Below are positions 22,505 through 34,048 of a DNA stretch of 64,000 nucleotides, piece after piece; positions within the stretch are counted from its first letter, which is position 1, and the number at the start of each line of letters is the position of its first letter. The notes below the pieces were generated by a model. That model was not told the origin of the DNA. It did no database searches and saw only the letters and a list, made by a program, of their open reading frames with translations. Where the stretch lies: the NCBI GenBank assembly GCA_032622095.1, contig CP136061.1, positions 212,442,373-212,506,372 on the forward strand. Direction: 5' to 3'. The stretch is from Siphonodentalium dalli (Eukaryota > Mollusca > Scaphopoda > Gadilida > Siphonodentaliidae). Both the position numbers and the translations under genes were made by a program.

Positions 22505-25500
22505 AAGGCATATAATCATCATTATTGTTTCATATTTTATTGAGCATCCCATATAAACATTTCAAACAAAACTTATTTATAACAAACTAATGTAGAATGA
22601 ACGAATGGGGATTGGAGCACAAGTTATAGCAACTTAGGTGGAGCTCCTCTCCCCGGGAAAAAGATGGTGGTGCACAGAAGAAAATTGAAATGCATAAATG
22701 TATAAATACAAAACAAAAATTCTGTCAAATACAATATGGAATGTTCAAGATTGGGATGGAGTAAGCGAAGATATTTTTACATTATAGTTTTATGTTTAGT
22801 GCATTTAAGTTAATATACGACTGGTAATGTTCACTAAATGTAATGCATCTGTTCATCGCCAAATCGCAATGAGTTTATAATATATTTTTGGACTGCTGCG
22901 AACAATTGGTAACTTCCTTCATTGGAAAGTGAGACTGATCCACAAAGTAGATCGGCAACATGTATTTGATATAGTCCAATTCGCACGATTTTGTCTTCGA
23001 TGTTCGCCCTTTCTGTTTGATAAAAGGGACAAGTGAAAAAGTAATGATCAGCGTCCTCGTTTAGGTAGCCACAACTACATTCAGGGTTACCTCTTAAGTG
23101 ATTTTGACATTTGTCACCATTCAAATCGCAGCATTTATTTCGGAGTCTACATAACAGAATGTTAGCTTTCCTTTTGCCGCTGGAATAAAACATTGGTGGT
23201 TTAAGTGTCCCGGATTTGGGGTTTACAAGATTAGAGAAGGTAGTAATTGATGCGCTTTGTTTGGGCTATTTTCTCTAGGCCATTCCATATCGAAATCAAG
23301 GAAGGAAGGAAACTACTATCTGTATGCTGAGAGCCTGGTACAAAATGTCTAACAACGTTTGAATTTATGAACTCATACCAGTTGTCCGTTATGTCACCAG
23401 GAGTGATATTGTTTATGATATAGGATGGTGTGTGATTGGTCATAATTTGATAAGTGAGACGTAACTATGCCAGTCTCTGCGTTGTTGGAGAGTATTCCAA
23501 CCAAGTTCACGCAATAAATTAGCATTTGAGACAGATCTAGTGACCCCACTGACAATTCGTGCTGCATCATAATGTAGATCATCTAGTTGTTACGGAGGCG
23601 GTATGCTGGTGCATTATACCAGATGACATCACCATAATCCATTAAAGGAAGAATGAACACGTTATACATAATCTCAAGTGTGCGTCTATTCAAAAAATAT
23701 TTTAACTTTCTTAGTTGTGATGGTCTTGATGCTACACTCTTACACATATTATTTATTTGGATATCACAGTCCAGGTTTGATTGCAGAACTATTCCTAGAT
23801 GCCTGTCAGATGAGAGAGTTTCTATGGCGGGGTCATCCAGTGACAAATCCATGGGATTTGTACTGGATGGTATAAAAGAGAACACAATTGCCTTTGTTTT
23901 GTTAGGATTAAAATTTATAAGCCATTGTTTTGCCCAAGCAGAGATACGATCACGATCGGCCGATAGATTAGAGCTGGTTTCTTCAATAGAAGGACTGACA
24001 TTCGTGAACAAGTGTCATCAACATACATACGTGAACAAATAATGAATTGTGTTCGACAAATCATTTATAAATACAAGAAATAAGTAAGGGCCCAATATAT
24101 ATCCTTGAGGGACTCCTGCTTGGAGATACAAATAATCAGACGCGGCATCAGAAACGACCACACACTGTTTCCTGTTTAATATATAGTCGCTAATCCACAA
24201 TAAAAGGTCTCCCTCTACTCCATATTTAAGTTTGTGAATCAGACCGGTGTGCCAGTCTCGCTTTAGAAAGATCACATAATATAGAACAAGTCACCAGTTA
24301 GTTGTCGAGAGACTGGCACAGGGAATGAAAAGGGTAAATTATTTGAAAAGTAGTGAATGGCCAGGCACAAAACCAGACAGATGCTTATACAGTAATTCAG
24401 TGTTATCGAAATGAGACATTAAGTATTTCAAAATAATCTTCTCAAAATTTTTAGCTAAACATGGTAATAAGGATATAGGACGATAGTTTCCTGGATTTGA
24501 GCGGTCATCTTTCTTATGGATCGGGATAACATTTGCCTTTTTCCACTCGACAGGAAAAGATTTCAAGGAAAGAGATTTGGTAAACATTATTTTGAGTGGC
24601 ACAACATCAGTATAGACAGTTTCTGTAAGCATTTTTGCAGTTATACCATCATGGCAGTTCGCTTTGCCAACCTTTAAGCTTTTGATAGCATGTATAATGT
24701 CCTCATCTTCAAATTTAATTTCTGATATCTTATCAGAACATTTGTATATAAGGCTTGGTAGTTTACAGTGTGACACATCGAGAGAGGAATTTTTTTATAA
24801 ACGTCTCATTTAAAAGATTTGCTTTTCCATAATCATCAATTGTAAGATTACTATTTGGAGATTTGTTAGGTGGAATAACACTATTTTGATTTTTATTCAA
24901 AATATCTTTACCGGTTTGCCAGAAAAATTTCGGGTTACTAGATGATAGGAATAATAAGTCTGCCAATTTGCTGTCATATTCAAGTTTTGCGTGTTTCTTA
25001 ACTTTATTTCTTATTGATTTGTATTTCGTCCAAACGTTTATTTTATCAGTGCGAATAGCCGCGCGTCTAAGTTTGTCTCGATTACGAATATCGGTTCTTA
25101 ACTTTGATGTCAACCAATGTTTATCATTTCGTCTGATTACCACTTCTTTGTGTTGGATACAAGTTTTCAGTATGTTAATGTAAATGCCTGTAAAAGTTTG
25201 CACTATGTGGTCAATATAAAAAAATGAAGGAGCCAATAATTTATGCCGATCAATTTCATTAATCATAGTATAGCTCTGGGAATATCGGCTACGTTGTAAT
25301 GCCAAATAAGTTTCCTATGTTCTTGTGATGGAGCATAGTCGAAATATATATAGAGGCCATCACTGCATTATGATCAGATATAGTACGCCCAAAATCAATT
25401 GTTTCGTGTTTGTATGACACGACCTGGTCGCTTAACATTATGGGGTCTAATAAGGTGGCAGATGGTGTACCAACGCGAGTCGCTGTTGAAATAAGTTTAC

Positions 25501-26010
25501 GTAACTTAGCTTGTCAATAAGATTGTGTATATCTGAGTTGAAGTCCAGTTGATCAGATTTGAGATCGCCTATCACGTCGAGAGGCATGTTAGTACTGAGT
25601 ATCGGATCCAGTGTAGAGTGAAGTTTTTCCCAATAATTGGAATTGAAAAACTGTTGGGATCTATGTACTTTACTGATTTGGAACTTATCTGAAAACATAG
25701 TATACTTTCATCAAATTCTAACTCTTCTGAGCGTTTATAAACGATATGATTAGCCACATAGGCACATATGCCTCCTCCATGACTGTCGCGAACGTTTCTT
25801 ATTGGCTCGTATAAATTGGGAATTTGTATATGGTCCGAGTTATATAAAGGGTCTATAGGTGGGTTTCTGTAAAACATATGATGTCATATTCGTTGATAGA
25901 TGTTAATATTTTGTCTAGTTTATTCATTAAACTACAATGGAATACCGAGAGAGTATGTCCGTTTATATTTAATGGTCCTGGCAAAGGGTGTCATATTAAT
26001 AAGTTTTGCC
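22505..26010 (-). pseudogene. Non-LTR retrotransposon (Jockey/CR1-type), endonuclease plus RT, broken
   Basis: On the minus strand the order is: AP-endonuclease start (LSVFHCSLMNKLDKILTSIN, then IICFTETHL, about 26000-25860); HGGGICAYVANH (about 25790); IGDLKSDQLDF (about 25560, K where N is usual); LLDPIMLSDQVVSYKHE (25446-25396); SDHNAV (about 25375); RT fingers with FPVEWKKANVIPIHKKDD and NYRPISLLP (24560-24450); AGVPQGYILGP (24120-24090); catalytic YVDD (24014-24025); thumb KAIVFSF...HLGIVLQSNLD; and a C-terminal Cys/His cluster CSCGYLNEDADHYFFTC (about 23075-23025). At least six frameshifts break it, one right after YVDD. The 3' UTR has AATAAA on the minus strand (22536-22541) and ends near 22505. 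ORF1 was not found. It is dead but nearly full-length for ORF2. Confidence 0.9.
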
Positions 26011-26405
26011 ATTTCATCATATGCCTACAATCAATTGGTTGCCATATACAAAATGACCATATACAAAATGAAATGGCAAATCATCAGCAAAAGGGATGCG
26101 ATCAGTACAAATTTCAAATTCGGAAATCTTAATCTGAGGAAACTAACTGTTTTTCCAGGTTTTGGTCTACATGCACAACTATTGATTTCATCATTATTGA
26201 ACATGTATATCTAGATTAGGAAAGGTCTTATCCGTATTAATGCAATTGTGTGAGAATAGAGACCTTTCTTTTTATGATATGCGTTTTTGTTATTTCAATT
26301 TACCATTATTCCGGGCGAGTGTTTTGCTGAATTAAATGTAGACGAAAACGAAACAGCTGATTGACTCCAGACTCTACATTCAATGAAAGAAGCTGCGCTT
26401 CTGTG
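26011..26405. other. Upstream flank of the LINE; no clear feature
   Basis: May hold the element's 5' region. Open frames at 25878-26214 on the + strand are antisense shadows with no motif. Confidence 0.4.
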
Positions 26406-26907
26406 TTAAAGGCACGCGCGGCCTTAATTGTCGAAAATATTCATATTTGTTCCAAACACCGTAAACAGAAAAACATTAAAACGCATACAGTTCCGATCAT
26501 ATATACCATGACCATCGCGTAAACAGCATGTTATCATAAAGATCTACTATATTTTACCTAAGCAAGAGCCTAGTTGTGTTACAGAATACAACACAATGCT
26601 ACTGGCTAATCACACACACATGTCATAAACGCTCTTTATTAGTTCCATATCAGGTATTCACCAACAAAGAACGCTCTTTATGTTTACCATCATAATATAA
26701 ACAAACACCAGAAAAGTAACTTTTTATGCTTTTGTTTACATAACAATGGTCAAACAAATGACCATAACATACTGTTTATGCGATATTTCTTATTTGTATA
26801 CGGACAAAGTCTATCTACATTTTGATGTTCTTTCTGTTTGTGGCGGTTTTTGACGGGTGGAGATATTTTCACAGGATACCCACCGCCAAGGCCAACCGTG
26901 TCTTTAA
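26406..26907 (+). mobile_element. TTAA-bounded miniature element, family 2 (copy 1)
   Basis: Begins TTAAAGGCACGCGCGGCCTT and ends AAGGCCAACCGTGTCTTTAA, giving inverted ends TTAAAG(G/A)CACG with a second GGCCTT block. The interior has AACACCGTAAACAGAAAAAC, ACCATGACCATCGCGTAAAC, two oppositely oriented AACGCTCTTTAT blocks (about 26628 and 26679) and TGGCGGTTTTTGACGGGTGG. Copies are at 36654-37139 (inverted), 50300-50805, 51353-51855, 62879-63373 and 63769-64000 (inverted, cut by the window end). It is non-coding. It is not clear whether TTAA is the target duplication or part of the inverted repeat. Confidence 0.85.
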
Positions 26908-27844
26908 TGTTTGCCAAAAGTTTCTAAATATGCAAGTTTAATATGAATACGAACACAGAGAATTAAGTTCTACAGTATTATTAGTCACACTTTAAATAAC
27001 ATTAGCAACATTGTTATAATATTTCTTCGTTCATTTCGTTCCATTTTCAGTTTTGAATTTGAAAAACTCCTAAGTGAACAAATAGGTATTAGAGTAGTAA
27101 ACCAATTTAAAATGCCCGTGCTCTGAACGATTCCGAGGCTTCGTGGGGTATTCTTTTAGTTAGAGCGCGCGACCGTGATTCGCCACACTGAAAATCTCGT
27201 TGACTAAAATTTTACTCAACCGTAGTGTAGGTATACCACCATGCAACGTTGACTAAACTATTTCAACTCGGAGTTAGGCGACACTGAAAGTTAAATCGCC
27301 AACAACCGATTTATAATTGATTTTGCTCAACAGTTGGCTGAACAGAGTAGCTTTCTTAGTTACGAAACAGAGTTGGTTCGGAATATTTGTTGGAAGAGTT
27401 ATCGAAACTGAAATGGATGATATATCAAGAAGAAGCGTCCGAATCAGAATTGGAAATATCGGGAAATTTATTAACTTCCTGATATTGTAGCCGATGGTGG
27501 TCTGTTGGAAGATGTTAAATAATTCTGAAGGGAGTATTCGGGGAGCCTAGCCCCGGGATGATTCATATAGTTCATATTTCTGGATTGTTTGTGGTGTCCA
27601 TGGAATTAGAACCTCGGCTGTACTCTTTAATGGGATGATGACGTTTTGACATACCAATCGGCCATCTCCTCCCATATCAATGTTGCATGTATAGATAAAA
27701 AAAATAATGTTATAACTTAAATGAAATATCTCGGAATGACTACCATTATAGATGCACATTGTTTTAAATTGAGTTATTGTTCGTAGATATTTTAATCAAG
27801 GTGTTGATTAAATCCGAAACATATATAGAGGATATGCAATGAGA
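26908..27844. other. No recognised feature
   Basis: Unique AT-rich sequence. The GTTGACTAAA block recurs at about 27200 and 27249 but no wider repeat is defined. Confidence 0.45.
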
Positions 27845-27960
27845 GTTTCTCTCATATGATATTTTTGAAACGAGTTTAAGAATTTTCAGTTTTCTCGAGA
27901 CTCCGGCGAGAGAAAAATGAAAATTCGTGACGAGTTTCATAAATATCATATGAGAGAAAC
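27845..27960. mobile_element. Foldback element, about 50-bp arms
   Basis: GTTTCTCTCATATGATATTT at the left and its inverted copy ending at 27960 bracket further complementary blocks (ACGAGTTT, GAATTTTCA, TTTCTCG). Only a few bases separate the arms around GACTCCGG. Confidence 0.75.
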
Positions 27961-28505
27961 ACGAATTACATATTCTATTTATCATATGACACCTATAAAT
28001 TGATTATGATGTCCAAAACGCACACAAATCACTAAATAGCTATATGACATCGGCAGCAAAAGGTTAATGTGACGTCACTTCATTGCACCGGAAGCCCAAT
28101 TACACCTGGTGAATTAGCAGAAATAATATGCACGCGAAGATATAGTGCGCTATTCTGTTCTCAGTTTGTGACATTATATAGTATGTTTATTAGATAAATA
28201 CGAATTACATATTCTATTTATCGTATAACAATGTCCAAAACTATATATTTCAAGATTATAATTGCGAGAATTTCGGCATCGCGTTGATTCGTGTATTTGA
28301 CGCGCAAGACTTTGACCTGCATTTAGTCAGAGATGCGGCTCGGCCCCCGGCTGCCATTCAGCCAATCAGAACACACTTTTTGTCAACAAATCAATCAAAT
28401 TATCGGAAGGTGATATGAATTAGTAATTGATATGAAATTGATTTATGACATAGTTTCCAACGTAAATAATGATTGAGTCATATGATAAATTCTAATTTGT
28501 CATTA
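27961..28505. repeat. Direct-repeat cluster next to the foldback
   Basis: ACGAATTACATATTCTATTTATC is followed by TATAACAATGTCCAAAAC at about 28200, and by a closely related stretch ending in ATGATGTCCAAAAC at about 27962-28019. Further GATATGAATT/CATATGATAAATT motifs lie at 28410-28495. This is probably the remains of one larger element whose ends flank the foldback. Confidence 0.5.
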
Positions 28506-28510
28506 TTGAG

Positions 28511-29439
28511 TACTCGTCACTCAACCGCTGAATACAAACCGCTCATTTGCCGATGATACCACGCTTTACTTTTCTGGTCATGATAGGAAACAGTTAAAAA
28601 AATCATCAACGGCTGAACTAAAAAACATTTTTTCATGGTGTTGTTGCAATAAACTATCTATCAACGCAACTAAAAGTAAATTCATATTGATCCACCCCAA
28701 AGGCAACGAGGATAAGTGGAGAAATTTTACACTGAAATTGAATAATATGGAACTAATTAGAGTTGGGAATCAAATGCGAGTAAAATCTATAAAATTTTTG
28801 GGCATTTTGATCGATGAAAACTTGACTTTTAAAAACCATATATCAATGATACAACGTAAACTGTACCACACTCTCTTCTTATTGAACAAAGTTAAAAACT
28901 TTCTACCAAAACAATCACGAAAAACACTATATCAGTCGTTAATCCATAGTCATCTTATTTATGGTCTCCCGATATGGGGACATTCGATTCATGCGGGCGT
29001 ACTATCTACCTTACAAAAAAGGGCAATTCGTATTTTATGCAACACAAAATATAGGAGTCACACAGAACCCCTCTTCAAACAAGAAAATATCCTAATGTTC
29101 AAAGATATATATACAGTGAATGCATCTGTCTTTATGTACAACTGGTCTAGAAATAATCTCCCCAAATCGTTTAAGAATATGTTCACATATTCCCTCGGTG
29201 TTAACACTAGACAGGCGGATAAATTAAGAAGCAATAAGACTAGAACATGTTTTTCAGAAGTCCTACCAAAGCATTCATTTCCTAAAGTGTGGAACTCGAT
29301 CAATTCCGAAATAAAAAAATGTAAATTTAATTACACATTCAAAAAGTTATTGTCTATGGAACTAATAGGTAAATATTCTCAAATGGTTATCTGTGCAAAC
29401 AAATTATGCTACATTTGCAGTCAGCAAAAATCCACTTGA
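28511..29439 (+). pseudogene. LINE reverse transcriptase fragment with FADD box, 5'-truncated
   Basis: A single open frame of 309 codons without an ATG at its start. It opens just before SFADDTTLYF (about 28543-28572), the RT catalytic box, and runs through LSINATKSKFILIHP, IKFLGILIDENLTFKNHI, LPKQSRKTLYQSLIHSHLIYG, LQKRAIRILCNTKYRSHTEP and LPKHSFPKVWNSINSE to a stop at 29437-29439. This is the palm end, thumb and C-terminal part of a Jockey/CR1-type LINE. The fingers and endonuclease are missing. The long open frame indicates a much younger insertion than the other LINE remnants here. A tandem array begins 20 bp after the stop. Confidence 0.88.
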
Positions 29440-29458
29440 CTCAATAATCTGCCAAGGT

Positions 29459-30259
29459 TACCGCCACCAGGGGACCGAGCGCACCGCCACCAGGGGACCG
29501 AGCGAAATGGGGCATGCCCTATCGTGCAGAATAGACCTGAATGTACCAAAATTTCAACCCCCAATTCGATAGCTCGAGCGGACATAGCACTGTTATCCCC
29601 TAACTGGCGGCCGGTTCCGTCAGTTTCGCAAAATCCAAAAAGGCACCGACCGCACATCCCCTGGCTGCCTGACCACAGAAATGGACATCATATCATGCAG
29701 CGAAAACCCCATTGTCTCCATGGGCGATCGGGCAAGTCGCTGACGACTGCAACGGAAGTGAATAAATTAACCCATTTGCTGCTGCATAATTCGCTATGGA
29801 TGTACACAAACACGCCGAATATAACATCCGCCGACGGCACCGCCCCAGGATACCGAGCGAAATGGGACATGCCCTATCGTGCAGAATAGACATGAATGTA
29901 CCAAAGTTTCAACCCCCAAGTCGATAGCTCGAGCGGACATGACATTGTTAACCCCTAACTGGCGGCTGGTTCCGTCAGTTACGCAAAACCAAAAAGGCAC
30001 CGACCGCACCTCGCTTGGCTGCCTGACAACGGAAATGGACACCGTATGTAGCGAATACCCATATGTATCCATGGGCGGTCGGGCAAGTCTCTGGCTGCAA
30101 CGGAAGTGAATAAATTAACCCATATGTTTCTGCCGAATTCGCTATGAATGTACGCAAAAAACGTCGAAAATAACACCCGCCGACCGCACCGCCCCCAGGG
30201 GACCGAGCGAAATGGGGCATGCCCTATCGTGCAGAATAGACCTGAATGTACCAAAGTTT
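29459..30259 (+). repeat. About 355-bp tandem repeat, two units plus a partial third
   Basis: ACCGCC-CAGGG-ACCGAGCGAAATGGGGCATGCCCTAT marks unit starts. AGCGAAATGG lies at 29501, 29856 and 30206, so units are 355 and 350 bp; a short 24-bp partial duplication of the start lies at 29460-29483. Each unit carries AGTCGATAGCTCGAGCGGAC (ATTCGATAGC in the first), GGCACCGACCGCAC, CTGGCTGCCTGAC and GAAGTGAATAAATTAACCCAT. The third unit stops near 30259, where a palindrome begins. The segment is much richer in G+C than its surroundings. Frames inside it are not convincing genes. Confidence 0.88.
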
Positions 30260-30322
30260 ATCATGCATGCAAAAATATATTATTCAGTTGTTTTATAATA
30301 TATTTGTGCATGCATGATAAAG
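30257..30322. repeat. 66-bp palindrome ending the array
   Basis: TTTATCATGCATGCAAA(AA)TATAT and its inverted copy surround a short AT centre. The palindrome starts where the third 355-bp unit is cut off, so it may be an insertion or a rearrangement junction. Confidence 0.75.
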
Positions 30323-31534
30323 AACATCTGTGACACAATACAGAGTTATGCGCTTTTTAATTATAGTCCTTAGAACTTACATGTCTCATACCTCTATGTG
30401 ACAGATTAGAATAGAAGAGGGTGAATAGGATCTTAACAACAAGCGGGTCACGGCTTATCTGAAGTTATCTCCCCAGAAAAGTAAAGCATGCAGAATAGTA
30501 TGTAGAAGGAGCGTATGGCAAGAAGCCGAGTTAAAGAGCACAGGTTGAGGATAATTGAAAATGACAAGAAAGCAAAACATTAAGAACAGTATAAATACTA
30601 TGAATCAGTTGAGGCAGAAGAGATGGAAAGATCGGGACAGAGAGTGAGTTACCACTACTGTGTGTTTACAAGCATTCTCAAATATATCTATCTTTATAAA
30701 AATAAAAAATCATAATAATGGAAGATTGACATTTAACGCAAATCTAACGGAAATTCACAGAATCGGGCAACTATGCTACTTGATTACGTGAACGTATATG
30801 GCCAAAGTTTTATTCAGTACTGATATGATTCCATATATTATGATAAATGACTTAAACGTCCACTTCAATCTAAGTTTGATCATCAACAACCGAGTAATTG
30901 CTGACCGCCCAAACAATAACACACCATAAGAGCTGATAAAGTGTCCGCTGATGGCGGCAGTAAACAATTATTACAAGAGTCATATACATAGTTAAATACA
31001 CTATACTTACATATTAGAAACATGTATTCGTTTATTATCAGATCAAGGACAAATATGGTGGCACACAGTCCACACACCGACGCGTAATGGTGTCAAATGT
31101 ACCCGAAACATGGCGAGCATTGAATTGCAAAGTATTGTATTGGCTGAATGACGGAGAATGTTCTTACAATGGACAGTGTTTACATTATGGGCAGTATATA
31201 TATGACGTCTCATTTCACTGTATTGGTATTTGATGTGTGTCTAATGTCCGTATTATATATAAGTTCATCGAACCGTCACTGGCAAGTGTACTGGCTTTGT
31301 TAAAGCGACACAGTGTTTATTGTCGACGGAGTACGCTGTAATTGAAAAACCACACAAGATCTACTGGCGATATCTTGGTGAGAATTGTGCACAATCGGTA
31401 CCCGCAATTCTATTGCTCCATTCAACATGCGATGTAACCGATGGAAGACAATAACCGTCCGTATAGCGCGTTTTTTGAATGGATTGCCATATTATTGACA
31501 ACTAACTGGACTTCCCGTGGAAAGTATATCGATA
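30323..31534. other. No recognised feature
   Basis: About 1.2 kb of unique AT-rich sequence; nothing recognised. Confidence 0.5.
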
Positions 31535-31628
31535 GGTTATAATCCGATTGGGTATCTGAATTATAAATACAGACCAAGTCGCGTGTCGCCGCGTCTGTAT
31601 TTCTTGCACAGATACCCAAGCGGGTTAT
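31535..31628. repeat. 94-bp foldback
   Basis: GTTATAATCCGATTGGGTAT, CTG and AAATACAGAC on the left pair with GTCTGTATTT and CAGATACCCAAGCGGGTTAT on the right. The loop of about 19 bp is itself GCG/CGC-rich. Confidence 0.7.
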
Positions 31629-33099
31629 GACATATTTATGTGACGGTGATATATTTACATGCATAAGTAAGTTTTGTAGGAATTATACTAATTCTCTTTT
31701 ATACATGCTTCTTACTTATTTGTTTTAAACCCAATAATCTGTCTAATCAACCTAGCACTCTTAAATCACTTGACTATCTTGTTCTTATCTTTTAGCCGAA
31801 CCCAAATCCCAATCCAAATATAAACCAGCCCAATAACTAAATTAACGCATTACCGCGTAGTAATCTTTCCCGCTAAATAAGATAGTGCAAATAAATCAAA
31901 CGGAACGTTTTGAAATAGTTATGTTTAAATCTTAAAGTATATTTTATATTTACTAAACTACAATGTAGATCTAAGTAAAATGAAACTGTATTACAGTTAC
32001 TAAAACATCCAGGACCTAAATCTTTCCGAATTGGTGAGTTCTTATGTGTTTTATGTACCAATTCGTTGATTGTGTATTGTGATGTTTTAACCCAATTTCA
32101 TCCCATATATTTATACATCTTTAGTTGTGTCCATCCATAACTAAGTAAGTCCCTTTCCATATGGATGGTTCACTATATAAATGGTAACCAGTGATTATTC
32201 CCTTTGTGTGTTATTGTATATTTTACTCTTTTATAAAACTTCCAATAACTTAGAAAGTTGCATTATGGGAAGTCTCCATTCTGGAACCTTTAGATATTTA
32301 TATACAGTTTGGTTTTCATTTCCAGTAACAATGGAAATGGTTAATATATTATTTGCATTGGAAGGTATTTCTCTTTCCCATATTCTTTATACTTTGTTTT
32401 GGAAAAGTGCATTTTATATTATAGGGTAATTCTTGGAATACTTGGAATCATGGAGATACCAGAAAATAGATGTATAGCTCATCCATCATCATTCGTTTGT
32501 TCTGTGGTGTACGTCCAGCATGATCAATCATCATCATATATATTCGTCTCATCGATGTCATACTATTCATGTGTGCTGTTGTGATTGATTGAGATTAACA
32601 GAATACAGAATGTAAAGTATAAATCTTCTCATTATGCACCCAACGCCCCTACATCAGAAACTCACAAGTTACGAAGCGTGGGAGACAATGATTATTCTAG
32701 TTTTATAAATGTATAAAACTCTATGGATCGGGATTGAGATATCTCGTGAACTATGTGGTTAGACCGACTGAGAGACATACAATGTATAGCCGAGTTATAA
32801 ATTCCATAGGGCTTTATTTATAAACAGATTCACACCTAAGGTAACATAATTGAACAATTTCCAATATGATGATTACGTGTCAATTACCAGTCAATCAAAG
32901 ATTAATTGAATGTTTTGTGTTGTTTCATATTCCTACCGCACAAGTCAAAGGAACGTTGACCGTGAGAACATTTGCATCGTGATTACATGTAGTTATCAGC
33001 GTCGATGAATTGGTGTCAGAATTTAAAGTATTGTTTATACAGATTCCTCCTTTTGACAATTACTGTTGCGAATGGATGTTAATGTTATTTTCATCTTAG
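31629..33099. other. No recognised feature
   Basis: About 1.5 kb of unique sequence. Open frames at 32181-32584 have no motif. The stretch just before 33100 may include decayed LINE sequence. Confidence 0.5.
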
Positions 33100-34048
33100 G
33101 GTTATCAGCACGTCGCAGATTTAGAAAAGATCCAATTAAAATTTCTCAAATATGTTTTAGGATTAAAACTAAGCACACCAAGTATGATGGTATACGGAGA
33201 AACAGGAGTATATCCTTTAATTGTTGACATAAAATGTAGAATGTTAACATACTGGGCTAATGTGGTTAATAAACTGCTGTAAAATTATTTACTCCAAAAA
33301 TCAGGAGCATACACTCATCCCTGGATCGATTATATCCAGGCGTCACTAGGAGAATTAGAACTGCCCGATATCTGGACAAACCAGTTTATTCACGAAATTG
33401 ACCCTAAGTCGGTTAAAAATATCACACGACAAACTCTGGAAAATAAATTTCAAAACCAGTGGAGAAACGAGATTAACTCTATGAATAAGTGTCGAAATTA
33501 TCGAATCATAAAATATAAATTGACACATGACAAATATTTATCCGAACTCCACCGAAAACAAGCAGTTATTTTAGCTATGTTCAAATCATCACCTCCCAGT
33601 GGAAACTGGATCATGGTACAATATTGATTATCAAATGAGAAAGTGCACACTGTGTGATAAGAGCGAAATAGGGAATGAATATCACTACATAATGGACTGT
33701 AACACATTGAACTCACTCCGAAGACGATTTTTACCCTTAAACTTGACAGAACAATTTTTTTTCCATAATTTCATAAATATATTGAACCCAAAAAACAATG
33801 CATGCTTCTACAAGCTATGCGGATTCATCAAAAATCTTCGAAACTATTTTGGATCACTGCTGACCTTATCAACCCCACCATCCCATTCGCACATTATGTG
33901 CGTATAGAATACGTTGTTATCATACCCATTTCTGTTGTTGTCGAATTTGAATATTGCACCAATGACATACCATGCACTGTATAATTATAAATATGTCTCT
34001 TGTGTCACGTACTGTGATTTGAGCAAATAAACATTGAACTGGAACTTG
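33100..34048 (+). pseudogene. LINE ORF2 C-terminal domain and 3' end
   Basis: From 33100 the frame reads GYQHVADLEKIQLKFLKYVL, GLKLSTPSMMVYGETGVYPL and RMLTYWANVVNKLL, then a stop. It goes on in the same frame with KFQNQWRNEINSMNKCRNYR and KYLSELHRKQAVILAMFKSS. A shift near 33625 then leads into MRKCTLCDKSEIGNEYHYIM and DCNTLNSLRRRF, ending at a stop at 33905-33907. This is the typical C-terminal region of a large invertebrate LINE family (Q..FLK..LG, GE.G.YPL, W...I, YL, C.LC....E.H.....C). AATAAA at 34026-34031 with a GAACTGGAACTT tail marks the 3' end. It is a different family from the LINE at 22505-26010. No RT core is left. Confidence 0.85.

Noticed and set aside
23653-26214. Plus-strand frames over the LINE
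   Set aside because: Antisense shadows of the minus-strand endonuclease/RT remnant.
27150-27190. GTTAGAGCGCGCGACCGTGATTCG, reminiscent of a tRNA D-arm
   Set aside because: No matching acceptor stem, anticodon arm or GGTTCGA-type T-loop follows at tRNA spacing. I found no tRNA or rRNA gene in the window.
29421-30254. Several 60-120-codon overlapping frames with cysteines (for example LFCTIGHAPFRSVPW)
   Set aside because: All lie in the 355-bp tandem array and repeat with its period.
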